Assembly: GCA_021800745.1 (NCBI GenBank)
Contig: JAJYYS010000064.1
Coordinates: 1-8,719 of the forward strand
Reading direction: 5' to 3'
From: a bacterium
GTDB lineage: Bacteria; SZUA-79; Acidulodesulfobacterales; Acidulodesulfobacteraceae
DNA: 8,719 bases
In this document: piece after piece, positions 1-6,533 of the stretch
Position numbering within the stretch: position 1 is the stretch's first letter
Layout: every line of letters starts with the position of its first letter
Position numbers and translations under genes: made by a program
Notes under the pieces: generated by a model
Databases searched by the model: none
What the model saw: only the letters and a program-made list of their open reading frames with translations
Told to the model about the DNA's origin: nothing

Positions 1-1413
1 TAAGACTATTCCGTGCTTTGAAGGCAGGCGGTTGTTATAAAGGTCTAATTTTACTGCCTCCCCCCTGTCGTTTATCAAAGGAACGGCGCAGTTTTCGGTT
101 CCGGCAAAACCCTCGTTAAGCGGAAAAAACGCCGCCGCCGCCGAAGAAATAGACGTCTTAAACCGCCTGTTAAAACGGGACTGTCCGGGGAGAAAAGAAA
201 GAAAAAGATTATGATGCTCCATATTGTCTATTATTCCTTCCATTCCGTTATAGTTCTTGAACGATTCGAGAAGTTTTACCGCCATAGAACCGAGTTCGTC
301 TAAATTTTTAGATTTAATTCTTGCGCATAGCGAAAACTCCACTACTTTCTTTTGAAGTTTAGAAACGGATTTTAAAAATTCGTCCAACTGTTCGGTAATA
401 TTCGCCCCTTTATAATCGGTATATCCGCCGCCCACGGCTTCGGTAAGGCTTGCCTTTATATTTCTGTCCGTTTGTATTTTTTCTATTGTTTTTTCCTGTT
501 CTGGAATATTGAAGGAGACGGAAATATCGTAAGGGAAAAACTTTTCCGCTGAACCGCCGATATTCAAAATGGATGTTATACCGAAAGAATCCGCACGCGA
601 CGGAAGCCTGTGCATATTTATAAATTTATAATAATATCCGTCGAGATAAAAAAAATCCTTCTTAACTTCCGCGCAGGAATATATAAGCTGGCTCCTGAAA
701 GTGGAACCGTCGAGCATATCTTCCCACAACGGCGCTTTAACGCTTAAAGACCTGGATGGATTCAACTCGGCATAAAAATAATCCACGAGCTCCTGGTTTT
801 CCATCCTCTTCAAACCTATATCAAGTCTTGAAGATATAAAGCTCAGATTATTTTCGATATTCATCATTTTTTTTTCTATGAACTTTTTATCGGCAAGCGC
901 ATTATTTCTCGAAAGGGAATTAACCGCTCCGGCAAATTTAAATTTAAACAGTCCGGCGGCGTAATCCGAAACTTTAGGAAGGATATTCGTTCTTTCCTCT
1001 TTTGTATGCAGATTCAAACCGTTAAAAGAACAAAACAGATATATCTTAATGTTTTTAATTGGTTTTGACTTTAAATGTTTAATTTTATTTTCTTTAATAT
1101 ATTTAAAATCTTCCGGAGGCGCCGAAAACGTTTCGTAATCGGAAATAAAAGGCTCGTTTTTGTCTTCTATTTTATAAATCCATTGAAGGTTTATATTCTC
1201 GTCCAGGAGATTCAGCAGAAGGTCGTTTACGTATGCCGCATTGTTGATAATTTCGTCTCCGGCAAGATAATAATCGAAACCTCTGACCGAGAAGCCTATA
1301 GTAAACGACCCGTCTATACCCGCGGCTATGCCGTCATTTATGGACAAAAGGTTGACGTAATGGTTTAAAGAACCTTCCGCATCTATTTTTTTTAATACAG
1401 AATTTAAAAACAT
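1..1413 (-). CDS. VirB4/TraC-like type IV secretion ATPase, N-terminal 471 residues (partial)
   Basis: Reading back from an ATG at 1411-1413, the minus strand stays open for 471 codons and leaves the window at position 1, so the C-terminal half is missing. VirB4/TraC proteins are cytoplasmic or inner-membrane-associated ATPases that energise pilus assembly and substrate transfer in type IV secretion and conjugation. Visible are an N-terminal region rich in mixed alpha/beta segments (residues 1-250), a motif FLSFLPG at 404-410 and a stretch around 444-461 (VPLINDRGEAVKLDLYNN). The latter matches the conserved strand that precedes the P-loop in TraC/VirB4 proteins. The last residues, KHGIVL, lead into where GxSGSGKS (Walker A) should begin, so the ATPase core itself cannot be seen. 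The start overlaps the end of the upstream VirB3-like gene by 10 bp, with an AGGA sequence just upstream, implying translational coupling. The VirB2-VirB3-VirB4 order supports the call. Confidence is high for the family and lower for the subfamily (TraC versus VirB4). Confidence 0.85.
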   Translation of the reverse strand, partial: MFLNSVLKKIDAEGSLNHYVNLLSINDGIAAGIDGSFTIGFSVRGFDYYLAGDEIINNAAYVNDLLLNLLDENINLQWIYKIEDKNEPFISDYETFSAPPEDFKYIKENKIKHLKSKPIKNIKIYLFCSFNGLNLHTKEERTNILPKVSDYAAGLFKFKFAGAVNSLSRNNALADKKFIEKKMMNIENNLSFISSRLDIGLKRMENQELVDYFYAELNPSRSLSVKAPLWEDMLDGSTFRSQLIYSCAEVKKDFFYLDGYYYKFINMHRLPSRADSFGITSILNIGGSAEKFFPYDISVSFNIPEQEKTIEKIQTDRNIKASLTEAVGGGYTDYKGANITEQLDEFLKSVSKLQKKVVEFSLCARIKSKNLDELGSMAVKLLESFKNYNGMEGIIDNMEHHNLFLSFLPGQSRFNRRFKTSISSAAAAFFPLNEGFAGTENCAVPLINDRGEAVKLDLYNNRLPSKHGIVL

Positions 1414-1742
1414 ATTTTTTTATCCTGCTCCGGGTCTAAAACATAAAGCTCTTTTTTAGCAAATATAAAAGACAGCAACGAACTTGTATAAAAATCCGGC
1501 TTATTCTTTTTATATTTTTTTAAGAAAATTAAAACGGCGGCGTCTAATACTATTGCGATAATAATAATTTTTTTCAATAAAAGGATAGAAAGCATAACAA
1601 AAAATATAAAAAGCCCCCAGTCGTAAATTTCTAATCCGAACCTCGTTACTTTGCCGTATATGCCGCTATAAATTTTAAATTCGGTATAGCCGCCGCCGCC
1701 GGCTTTATTATTATTCCGATTATTTTGATTTTGTTCTTTCAT
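1404..1742 (-). CDS. VirB3/TraL-like inner-membrane T4SS protein
   Basis: This 112-residue protein starts at an ATG (1740-1742) and has no strong ribosome binding site. It has an Asn/Gln-rich N terminus with a GGGG cluster (residues 15-18). Two hydrophobic segments follow, at about 43-56 and 59-74, separated only by a KK pair, which suggests a short hairpin in the inner membrane. The C-terminal part contains KPDFYTSSLLSFIFAKKELYV-type sequence, which resembles the conserved tail of VirB3/TraL proteins. In this family the protein works with VirB4, and fusions of the two exist. Here the two genes overlap by 10 bp (1404-1413), and the pilin-like gene lies 36 bp upstream, which is the classical VirB2-3-4 arrangement. 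The call rests on size, topology, tail motif and gene order; sequence conservation in this family is weak. Confidence 0.75.
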   Translation of the reverse strand: MKEQNQNNRNNNKAGGGGYTEFKIYSGIYGKVTRFGLEIYDWGLFIFFVMLSILLLKKIIIIAIVLDAAVLIFLKKYKKNKPDFYTSSLLSFIFAKKELYVLDPEQDKKICF

Positions 1743-1778
1743 AAAAAAATTTTAATGTTGATTTAATAAGGTTGTATA

Positions 1779-2291
1779 TTACGGCTGTCCTACTGTAGTA
1801 GCGCCGTTTCCGCCTCCCATGTTAATTCCTCCTGCGGCGCCTCCCGCGTTCTGGACTATTCCGAGTATCGCTCCGGTTATCGTAGGAGCAAGCATAACTC
1901 CCGTTCCCGCGGCGGCTGTTATAAAGGCTTTTCTTGCCGCATCCGGCTTATGCTGTTTTATATCGTAAAATCCTTTGACGAGACCTATCGTCAGCGTAGC
2001 CGGAGCAAGCCTGTAGCATATCCATGTAGCCGCCTCGTTTAAAATTCCGGATGCCCCTATGCCCAGAGACCCCTGATTTAAATTTATAACGGCAAAAGCA
2101 TATCGGCCTACGGATAAAATAGAACCGAAAACAAAAGCCGATAATAAAATTTTTTTCAGATTTTTCCGGAATTTTTTAAAACGAAAATCTTCGGCGTAAA
2201 TTTCAGCCTGAATTCCTGCGGCAATTTTGAGCGAACAACCGTTAATAGCGGCTAAGCAATCGAAAAATTTAACCTTTGCTTCATTTAACAT
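1779..2291 (-). CDS. VirB2/TraA-like major pilin precursor with long leader
   Basis: I place the start at the ATG 2289-2291 because a perfect AGGAGG (complement of 2297-2302) lies 5 nt upstream; a TTG five codons further upstream has no such site. The 170-residue product has a charged N-terminal region, a hydrophobic segment at about 48-62 and an AFA (65-67) that fits a signal peptidase I cleavage site. The mature part would be about 103 residues. It has two hydrophobic stretches (about 87-108 and 122-146) flanking a short polar, charged loop (DIKQHKPDAARK, 110-121), which is the hairpin topology of VirB2/TrbC/TraA pilins. The tail is glycine-rich (149-163). The 67-residue leader is long; F-plasmid TraA also has a long leader of about 51 residues. 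It is the first gene of the VirB2-VirB3-VirB4 set. Primary sequence is poorly conserved in pilins, so topology and gene order carry the assignment. Confidence 0.75.
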   Translation of the reverse strand: MLNEAKVKFFDCLAAINGCSLKIAAGIQAEIYAEDFRFKKFRKNLKKILLSAFVFGSILSVGRYAFAVINLNQGSLGIGASGILNEAATWICYRLAPATLTIGLVKGFYDIKQHKPDAARKAFITAAAGTGVMLAPTITGAILGIVQNAGGAAGGINMGGGNGATTVGQP

Positions 2292-2296
2292 TTTTC

Positions 2297-2302
2297 CCTC
2301 CT
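2297..2302 (-). promoter_or_regulatory. Strong Shine-Dalgarno site of the pilin gene
   Basis: The minus strand reads AGGAGG followed by GAAAA and then ATG, a full consensus ribosome binding site at good spacing. It fixes the pilin start at 2291. It is the strongest ribosome binding site I see in the window, which fits a pilin being needed in large amounts. Confidence 0.8.
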
Positions 2303-2306
2303 GCAA

Positions 2307-2571
2307 TATAAATAAAATTAAATTAAATTTGCGTTAATAATATTTATATCATTTTAATGTTTCGGTATTATGAAGGAATTGTTAAAAACAGGTTAAATTT
2401 TTGTTGCGTTTACGTTACAAAATGCCGAAAGTGCTTTAATTTATAAGGTTTTGAAGGAAGTTATACGAAATTGCATAGGATAGAAAAAGGTGAAAGTAAT
2501 ATAATTTTATCTATAAATGACGATGCGAAAAATTAATCCAAAACCTTTTTCTTGGGTTCTAGTGGATTTTT
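2307..2571. other. Intergenic spacer between thioesterase and T4SS operon
   Basis: This AT-rich spacer is the likely promoter region for the T4SS genes. I see no convincing gene, RNA or intrinsic terminator in it. A 9-bp inverted match (AAGGTTTTG at 2446-2454 with CAAAACCTT at 2539-2547) is too short and too widely spaced to interpret. The lack of a clear terminator after the thioesterase gene leaves read-through from the signalling operon possible. Confidence 0.5.
2367..2396 (-). promoter_or_regulatory. Possible promoter of the T4SS operon
   Basis: On the minus strand, TTAACC (complement of 2391-2396) and CATAAT (complement of 2367-2372) are separated by 18 bp and resemble -35 and -10 elements (about 4 of 6 and 5 of 6 matches). 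Transcription would start near 2360 and give a leader of about 70 nt before the pilin. In DNA this AT-rich, chance matches are common, so this is tentative. Confidence 0.3.
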
Positions 2572-3009
2572 CTAAATTTGTTCAAAATCCTGAATCGCTT
2601 TTCTTAAATATTCAGGGATGCGGCGGGGCTTGAAGTCGGTATTATCGACGCAGACGAGTACGGTACTGCCGGAGGCTATTTTCACATCCGAAAGGGTTTC
2701 GTTTTTAGCTGTCTTTATGATATGATAAACAAAATTAAAACTGGAGTTTTTTATATATTCGACCCTTGTAAATATTCTCAAATCGTCGTCGTACCTTGCG
2801 GGGTTGTAATATTTACAGTTAGATTCGGCTACTACGAAGTAAAAACCTTCTTTCTCTATATCGGTATAATTATAGCCTATATTTTTAAGATACTCGGTTC
2901 TTGCCACTTCGAAAAAAACGAAATATTTGCCGTAATAGACGACTGACATGGCATCGGTCTCTTCGTACCTGACCTTGAGCTCAGTATAAAATTTAAAGTT
3001 ATCGGTCAA
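2572..3009 (-). CDS. Acyl-CoA thioesterase, YbgC/4-hydroxybenzoyl-CoA thioesterase hotdog family
   Basis: This 145-residue protein matches the single-domain hotdog thioesterases that hydrolyse acyl-CoA esters to free acid and CoA in the cytoplasm. The signature near the N terminus is VRYEETDAMSVVYYGKYF (13-30), followed by FFEVARTEYL (32-41). D19 is the predicted catalytic aspartate. The family often has VVYHxNY here, but this protein has Y26 in place of that histidine and K28 in place of Asn. The start is a TTG at 3007-3009, which overlaps the stop of the receiver gene. An in-frame stop lies just upstream, and the next ATG would remove the catalytic motif, so TTG is the only sensible start. 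AAAGGA lies about 11-12 nt upstream. The overlap implies translational coupling to the receiver gene, although a metabolic link is not obvious. The true substrate cannot be read from sequence. Confidence 0.85.
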   Translation of the reverse strand: MTDNFKFYTELKVRYEETDAMSVVYYGKYFVFFEVARTEYLKNIGYNYTDIEKEGFYFVVAESNCKYYNPARYDDDLRIFTRVEYIKNSSFNFVYHIIKTAKNETLSDVKIASGSTVLVCVDNTDFKPRRIPEYLRKAIQDFEQI

Positions 3010-3376
3010 ATTTAAGATATTCCTTTATTTTTTCGTACAGTATGTTTTTGTCTATAGGTTTTGCGACGAAATCGTTAAAGCCCATAGACATAAGATGTTC
3101 TTTGTTGCCGGCCATAGCATGGGCCGTGACCGCGACGACCGGAATGTCTTTAGACGCTTCGATGCATTTCAGCCTTTTGAATACTTCTATTCCGTCGATC
3201 CCGGGAAGCCCGATGTCAAGCAGTATCAAAGAAATATCGGGATTTTCGTCGGTTTTTTTCAGCGCCTCGTAACCGTCTTCCGCCGTTATTATATCTAAAT
3301 CGAACGGCTCCAGCATCGCGGTAATTAAATCAAGATTTATCGCATTATCTTCTACTATGAGAATTTTATGGCGCAT
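2999..3376 (-). CDS. Stand-alone response regulator receiver (CheY/DivK-like)
   Basis: This 125-residue protein is a single receiver domain with no output domain. Key residues are all present: acidic pair E9-D10, phosphoacceptor D54 (in LLDIGLPG), T84 and K106 (in AKPID). The sequence VTAHAM and the GFNDFVAKPI ending resemble the receivers found with hybrid histidine kinases. Such proteins carry phosphoryl groups to partners or act by protein contact. It starts at ATG 3374-3376, 31 bp after the hybrid kinase stop, with no clear Shine-Dalgarno sequence, and overlaps the thioesterase by 11 bp. Its position makes it the likely phosphorelay partner of the upstream kinase, which is an inference from operon structure. 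Confidence 0.9.
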   Translation of the reverse strand: MRHKILIVEDNAINLDLITAMLEPFDLDIITAEDGYEALKKTDENPDISLILLDIGLPGIDGIEVFKRLKCIEASKDIPVVAVTAHAMAGNKEHLMSMGFNDFVAKPIDKNILYEKIKEYLKFDR

Positions 3377-3407
3377 ATTAATTAATTTAATTTTTTGTTA
3401 ATTTATT

Positions 3408-6371
3408 TTATCGGCTTACTTCGGCTACGGCATTTCCCCCTGAACTCTTAACGTCGCACAGCCTGTTATATATTTTAGAAATCAGTTCCTCCGGAGTTCC
3501 CCCGTCTTTAGGAAATGAAGCGACTATAAAAGAAGCGGTTAATTTTTTCGATTTAAGTTCTTCTTCTTTATAAAAGGGATAATCCCTGACTACCGAACAG
3601 AACCTGTTTGCTACGAAAGCCGCCGCATCTTTTAACGTATTGTTAAGTATAATGGCAAATTCGTCGTAACCGAACCTGACCACAACGTCCGAACCCCTTA
3701 ATAGTTTTTTAAGCATTTCCGATATTTTTTTAAGGGCTATGTCGGAATGAAAATTTCCGACTAAATCGCAGTATTCCTTAAAATTGTCTATGTCCAAAAA
3801 TACCACGCTGAAAACGATATTATATCTTTTGGCCCTGTTAATCTCCTGCGCAAGCCTTATGTTGAAATAGTTATGGTCTAAAAGACCGGTAATCTCGTCG
3901 AATAAACCGGCTTTTTGAGGGTATATTAGTTCTAGCTCCCTTATAGAGCGGCTAAGTTCCTCGGCGGAAAACGATTTTTTGCCGATTATCCTTTCGATGT
4001 TGCCCGAAAGTTTAAGCCTTTCCTCTACCGTTAAATCCTTAGAGGTTATTATAAATATGGGTATCTGCGCTGATATAGGATGCTTTTTGATATTTTCCGC
4101 CACCTCGAATCCGTCTATATCCGGCATAATCAAATCAAGCAGTATTAAATCGGGCTTAAGTTCTATCGCCATTCTAAGCCCTTCTTCACCGTTGTATGCG
4201 TGGACTAAATTAAAGCCCTCCCCGACAAGCAGTTTTTCTATCATTTTATGAATGACGGGGTCGTCGTCCACTAATAAGATATTTACCTGCCTTCTTTTCC
4301 TTTTTGAGGTAAGGGTGAACTGCGACAATGTATGGATAAGGGTCTCTTTGTCTATAGGTTTTATAAGATAATCCGTCGCCCCAAGCGCAAATCCTAAATC
4401 TTTATTATCTATAATGCTCGTAATAATGACGGGTATGTTTTTTGTATCTTTGTCAGTTTTTAATTCGTTTAAAACGTCCCATCCGTCTTTTCTGGGAAGC
4501 ATTATATCTAAAAGAATAGCGAACGGCTTTAGACTTTTGGCTTTTTCGAGCGTTTCGATGCCGTCGTACGCATGGGCGACCGAATATCCCGAATTTACTA
4601 AATTTATGGTAAAAATTTCGGACGTCGGCCTGTCGTCTTCGGCTACTAAAACGAGAGGCTTATTTCTTTTTACGTTATTGTCTCTGAAAAAGGTTTTTGC
4701 ATCTACCGTTATCAAAGTTTTTTCGGCGTCTTCGGAACTCATAGCCGATACTTCGGCTTCGAGGGGATTAGGAAGCACGAACGTAAAATCGGTAAAATCG
4801 TTTTTAACCGATTCGAAATTTATATGTCCGCCGTGAAGTTCTACGATTTTTTTGGTAAGGGCAAGCCCCAGACCGGTCCCCTCATACTGTCTCGAATAAT
4901 TATTATCCGCCTGGGTAAACTCCTCGAATATTTTATTTTTAAAATTGTCGTCTATGCCGATGCCGCTGTTTATAACGTCTATCTGTATATATTCGAACAT
5001 TTTATCCTGCGGCTTGCTGTACTTTTTTAAATCGAAATTAGACTTGGTTTTAATGTCTAAAGAAGGGGGTATATTTTTGCATACGACTTTTATTTCCGTA
5101 TTTTCAAAAGAAAATTTAATGGCGTTGCTTAACAGGTTGTATATAATCTGCTTAAATTTAACTCTGTCGGAATAAAGTTTATAATCCACGGAACATTCAT
5201 ATCCAACAGTTATAGCGAGATTCTTTTTTACGGCGAGTGATTTTAAAACTACGATAGCTTCTTCTATAGCTTCTTTGATCGAAAACACCGAATATTCTAG
5301 GGAGAACATCCCCGCTTCTATTTTTGATATGTCGAGTATATTATTTATAAGCTGGAGCAGATGTTTTCCCGATACTAATATATTGCCGGTATATTTTTTA
5401 TGCTTTTCGCTTAAATCCGGCGAATCTTTAAGCAGGTCGGAATAGCCTATAATCGCATTAAGCGGCGTCCTCAGTTCATGGGACATATTTGCGATAAATT
5501 TAGATTTTAATTCGTTTGCCCTTGACAGCTCCTTAATGCTCTCTTCAAGCTGTTTCGTTCTTTCGATGACCTTATTTTCGAGGCTCTCGTTAAGCTCTTT
5601 AAGTCTTTTTTCCTGAAGTTTTTTGTCGGTAATATCTTTTGAGATGCCGATAGTTCCGATTATATCGCCGTTTTTATCCATAATGCGGGATATGGTAAGG
5701 GATATATCCAACATACTGTCGTCTTTTTTTCTGAGGAGCGTTTCGTAATTTGCGACGAATTTGTCTTTTTTAAGTTTTTCTAGAATATCGTCTCTTTCTT
5801 CGGGATTAATATAAAACTCGGAAGCGCGCCTTCCTATGACTTCTTTCTGGGAATAGCCGAGCATATTCTCGCCGCCCTTATTAAATTCCGTTATTAATCC
5901 GCGGCGGTCGGTAACCATAATCATATCGAAAGAATCGTCTAAAATATTTTTGAAATATGCTTTCTGCTCCCTCAACTGTTTAATGATGCTCTCTTTGTCT
6001 ATATGGTTTTTATGCCTGTCGTAAAGAAGGTCGTAAACCAGTTTAGAGCTGACTGAATTTATAATTTCTATGCCGCTTTCGTGAAGTTCTGCAAGTTCCG
6101 GCAATTCGACTTCGGGCTGGCCCGTCAGATTAAAAATTATATTGAAATCTATGTCGTGGGCTTTAACTTCTTTAATAGTTTTAAAAGATTTTATATTTAA
6201 CTCTTTGGCTAAAACCGCTCCTTCTTTGTCTAAGTTTCTGGCAACTAAAGCGGCTATCCCGACGTTTTTGTCGCCCTGAAACATGCCGATAAGAGTTTTT
6301 GCGGCATTTCCGCCGCCGTATATCAAGATTTTTGCCATGATACCGTTCATAAAATTATTCTGTCTCTTCAA
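3408..6371 (-). CDS. Hybrid histidine kinase: Rossmann-PAS-HisKA-HATPase-REC-REC-degenerate GGDEF
   Basis: This 987-residue soluble sensor has no membrane segments. Numbering is from the TTG at 6369-6371; ATGs at 6350 (residue 8) and 6338 (residue 12) are equally plausible starts, and residue 12 directly precedes the first domain. Domains in order: a Rossmann-like domain (about 13-118, glycine-rich loop YGGGNAA 18-24); PAS (about 138-250); a coiled coil (250-290); HisKA with H298 in MSHELRTP; HATPase_c (about 400-535) with N412/N416, a G1 box NSGIGI (468-473) and GTGLGL (498-503); REC1 (about 572-685; D579/D580, D622, T651, K671); REC2 (about 696-812; D702/D703, D746, T776, K798); and a GGDEF-like domain (about 822-985). 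The last reads GYDEF at 901-905 and has C868 where active enzymes have Asn, but keeps RGSD (892-895) at the I-site position. It is predicted to autophosphorylate and relay phosphate through its receivers and the neighbouring lone receiver. Signal and output are unknown. Confidence 0.92.
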   Translation of the reverse strand: MKRQNNFMNGIMAKILIYGGGNAAKTLIGMFQGDKNVGIAALVARNLDKEGAVLAKELNIKSFKTIKEVKAHDIDFNIIFNLTGQPEVELPELAELHESGIEIINSVSSKLVYDLLYDRHKNHIDKESIIKQLREQKAYFKNILDDSFDMIMVTDRRGLITEFNKGGENMLGYSQKEVIGRRASEFYINPEERDDILEKLKKDKFVANYETLLRKKDDSMLDISLTISRIMDKNGDIIGTIGISKDITDKKLQEKRLKELNESLENKVIERTKQLEESIKELSRANELKSKFIANMSHELRTPLNAIIGYSDLLKDSPDLSEKHKKYTGNILVSGKHLLQLINNILDISKIEAGMFSLEYSVFSIKEAIEEAIVVLKSLAVKKNLAITVGYECSVDYKLYSDRVKFKQIIYNLLSNAIKFSFENTEIKVVCKNIPPSLDIKTKSNFDLKKYSKPQDKMFEYIQIDVINSGIGIDDNFKNKIFEEFTQADNNYSRQYEGTGLGLALTKKIVELHGGHINFESVKNDFTDFTFVLPNPLEAEVSAMSSEDAEKTLITVDAKTFFRDNNVKRNKPLVLVAEDDRPTSEIFTINLVNSGYSVAHAYDGIETLEKAKSLKPFAILLDIMLPRKDGWDVLNELKTDKDTKNIPVIITSIIDNKDLGFALGATDYLIKPIDKETLIHTLSQFTLTSKRKRRQVNILLVDDDPVIHKMIEKLLVGEGFNLVHAYNGEEGLRMAIELKPDLILLDLIMPDIDGFEVAENIKKHPISAQIPIFIITSKDLTVEERLKLSGNIERIIGKKSFSAEELSRSIRELELIYPQKAGLFDEITGLLDHNYFNIRLAQEINRAKRYNIVFSVVFLDIDNFKEYCDLVGNFHSDIALKKISEMLKKLLRGSDVVVRFGYDEFAIILNNTLKDAAAFVANRFCSVVRDYPFYKEEELKSKKLTASFIVASFPKDGGTPEELISKIYNRLCDVKSSGGNAVAEVSR

Positions 6372-6448
6372 ACTAAATTTAATTCCCCTTTATTTTATTT
6401 TTTGCGACGTAAACATACTTCCAAAATTGCCGATAGAAAATTTTAATT

Positions 6449-6475
6449 CTGGATTCCTGCTTTCGCAGGAATGAC
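6449..6475 (+). repeat. REP-like hairpin unit, left copy
   Basis: This 27-bp unit contains the 20-bp palindrome ATTCCTGCTTTCGCAGGAAT (6454-6473): 8-bp arms around a TTTC loop. It has the same ATTCC-N10-GGAAT shape as widespread bacterial repeats of the ATTCCCGC...GCGGGAAT type, which include the 20-bp neisserial dRS3 repeat (ATTCCC-N8-GGGAAT). An exact inverted copy lies 31 bp away. Confidence 0.85.
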
Positions 6476-6506
6476 TTTGCAGGTTTTAGGTCTTCACCCA
6501 ACTGGT

Positions 6507-6533
6507 GTCATTCCTGCGAAAGCAGGAATCCAG
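6507..6533 (-). repeat. REP-like hairpin unit, inverted right copy
   Basis: This is the exact reverse complement of 6449-6475, carrying the palindrome ATTCCTGCGAAAGCAGGAAT (6509-6528). Two REP units in inverted orientation with a short spacer are the definition of a REPIN-type doublet. The 31-bp spacer (6476-6506) contains a minor CACC-CAACT-GGTG stem that overlaps the first base of this copy. Confidence 0.85.

Noticed and set aside
1075..1368. 97-residue open frame on the plus strand
   Set aside because: It lies entirely antisense to the VirB4-like gene, which has a clear family match. The translated sequence has no recognisable motif and no ribosome binding site.
2304..2306. TTG start giving a 175-residue pilin
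   Set aside because: The ATG five codons downstream has a perfect AGGAGG at 5-nt spacing, and this AGGAGG would lie inside the coding region if the TTG were used.
2446..2547. Inverted match AAGGTTTTG / CAAAACCTT in the T4SS upstream region
   Set aside because: It is only 9 bp, in AT-rich DNA, with a gap of more than 80 bp, so it is expected by chance and does not form a compact hairpin.
3979..5175. Several plus-strand open frames of 68-140 residues
   Set aside because: They lie opposite the hybrid kinase, whose domains are continuous and conserved on the minus strand. They are antisense shadows.
6283..6474. 63-residue plus-strand open frame reaching into the palindromic element
   Set aside because: It begins antisense to the kinase start and ends in the repeat. 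It has no motif and no plausible ribosome binding site.
6449..6533. CRISPR-like repeat and spacer
   Set aside because: There are only two units, they are inverted rather than direct, and each is internally palindromic with no series of spacers, so a REPIN-like doublet fits better.
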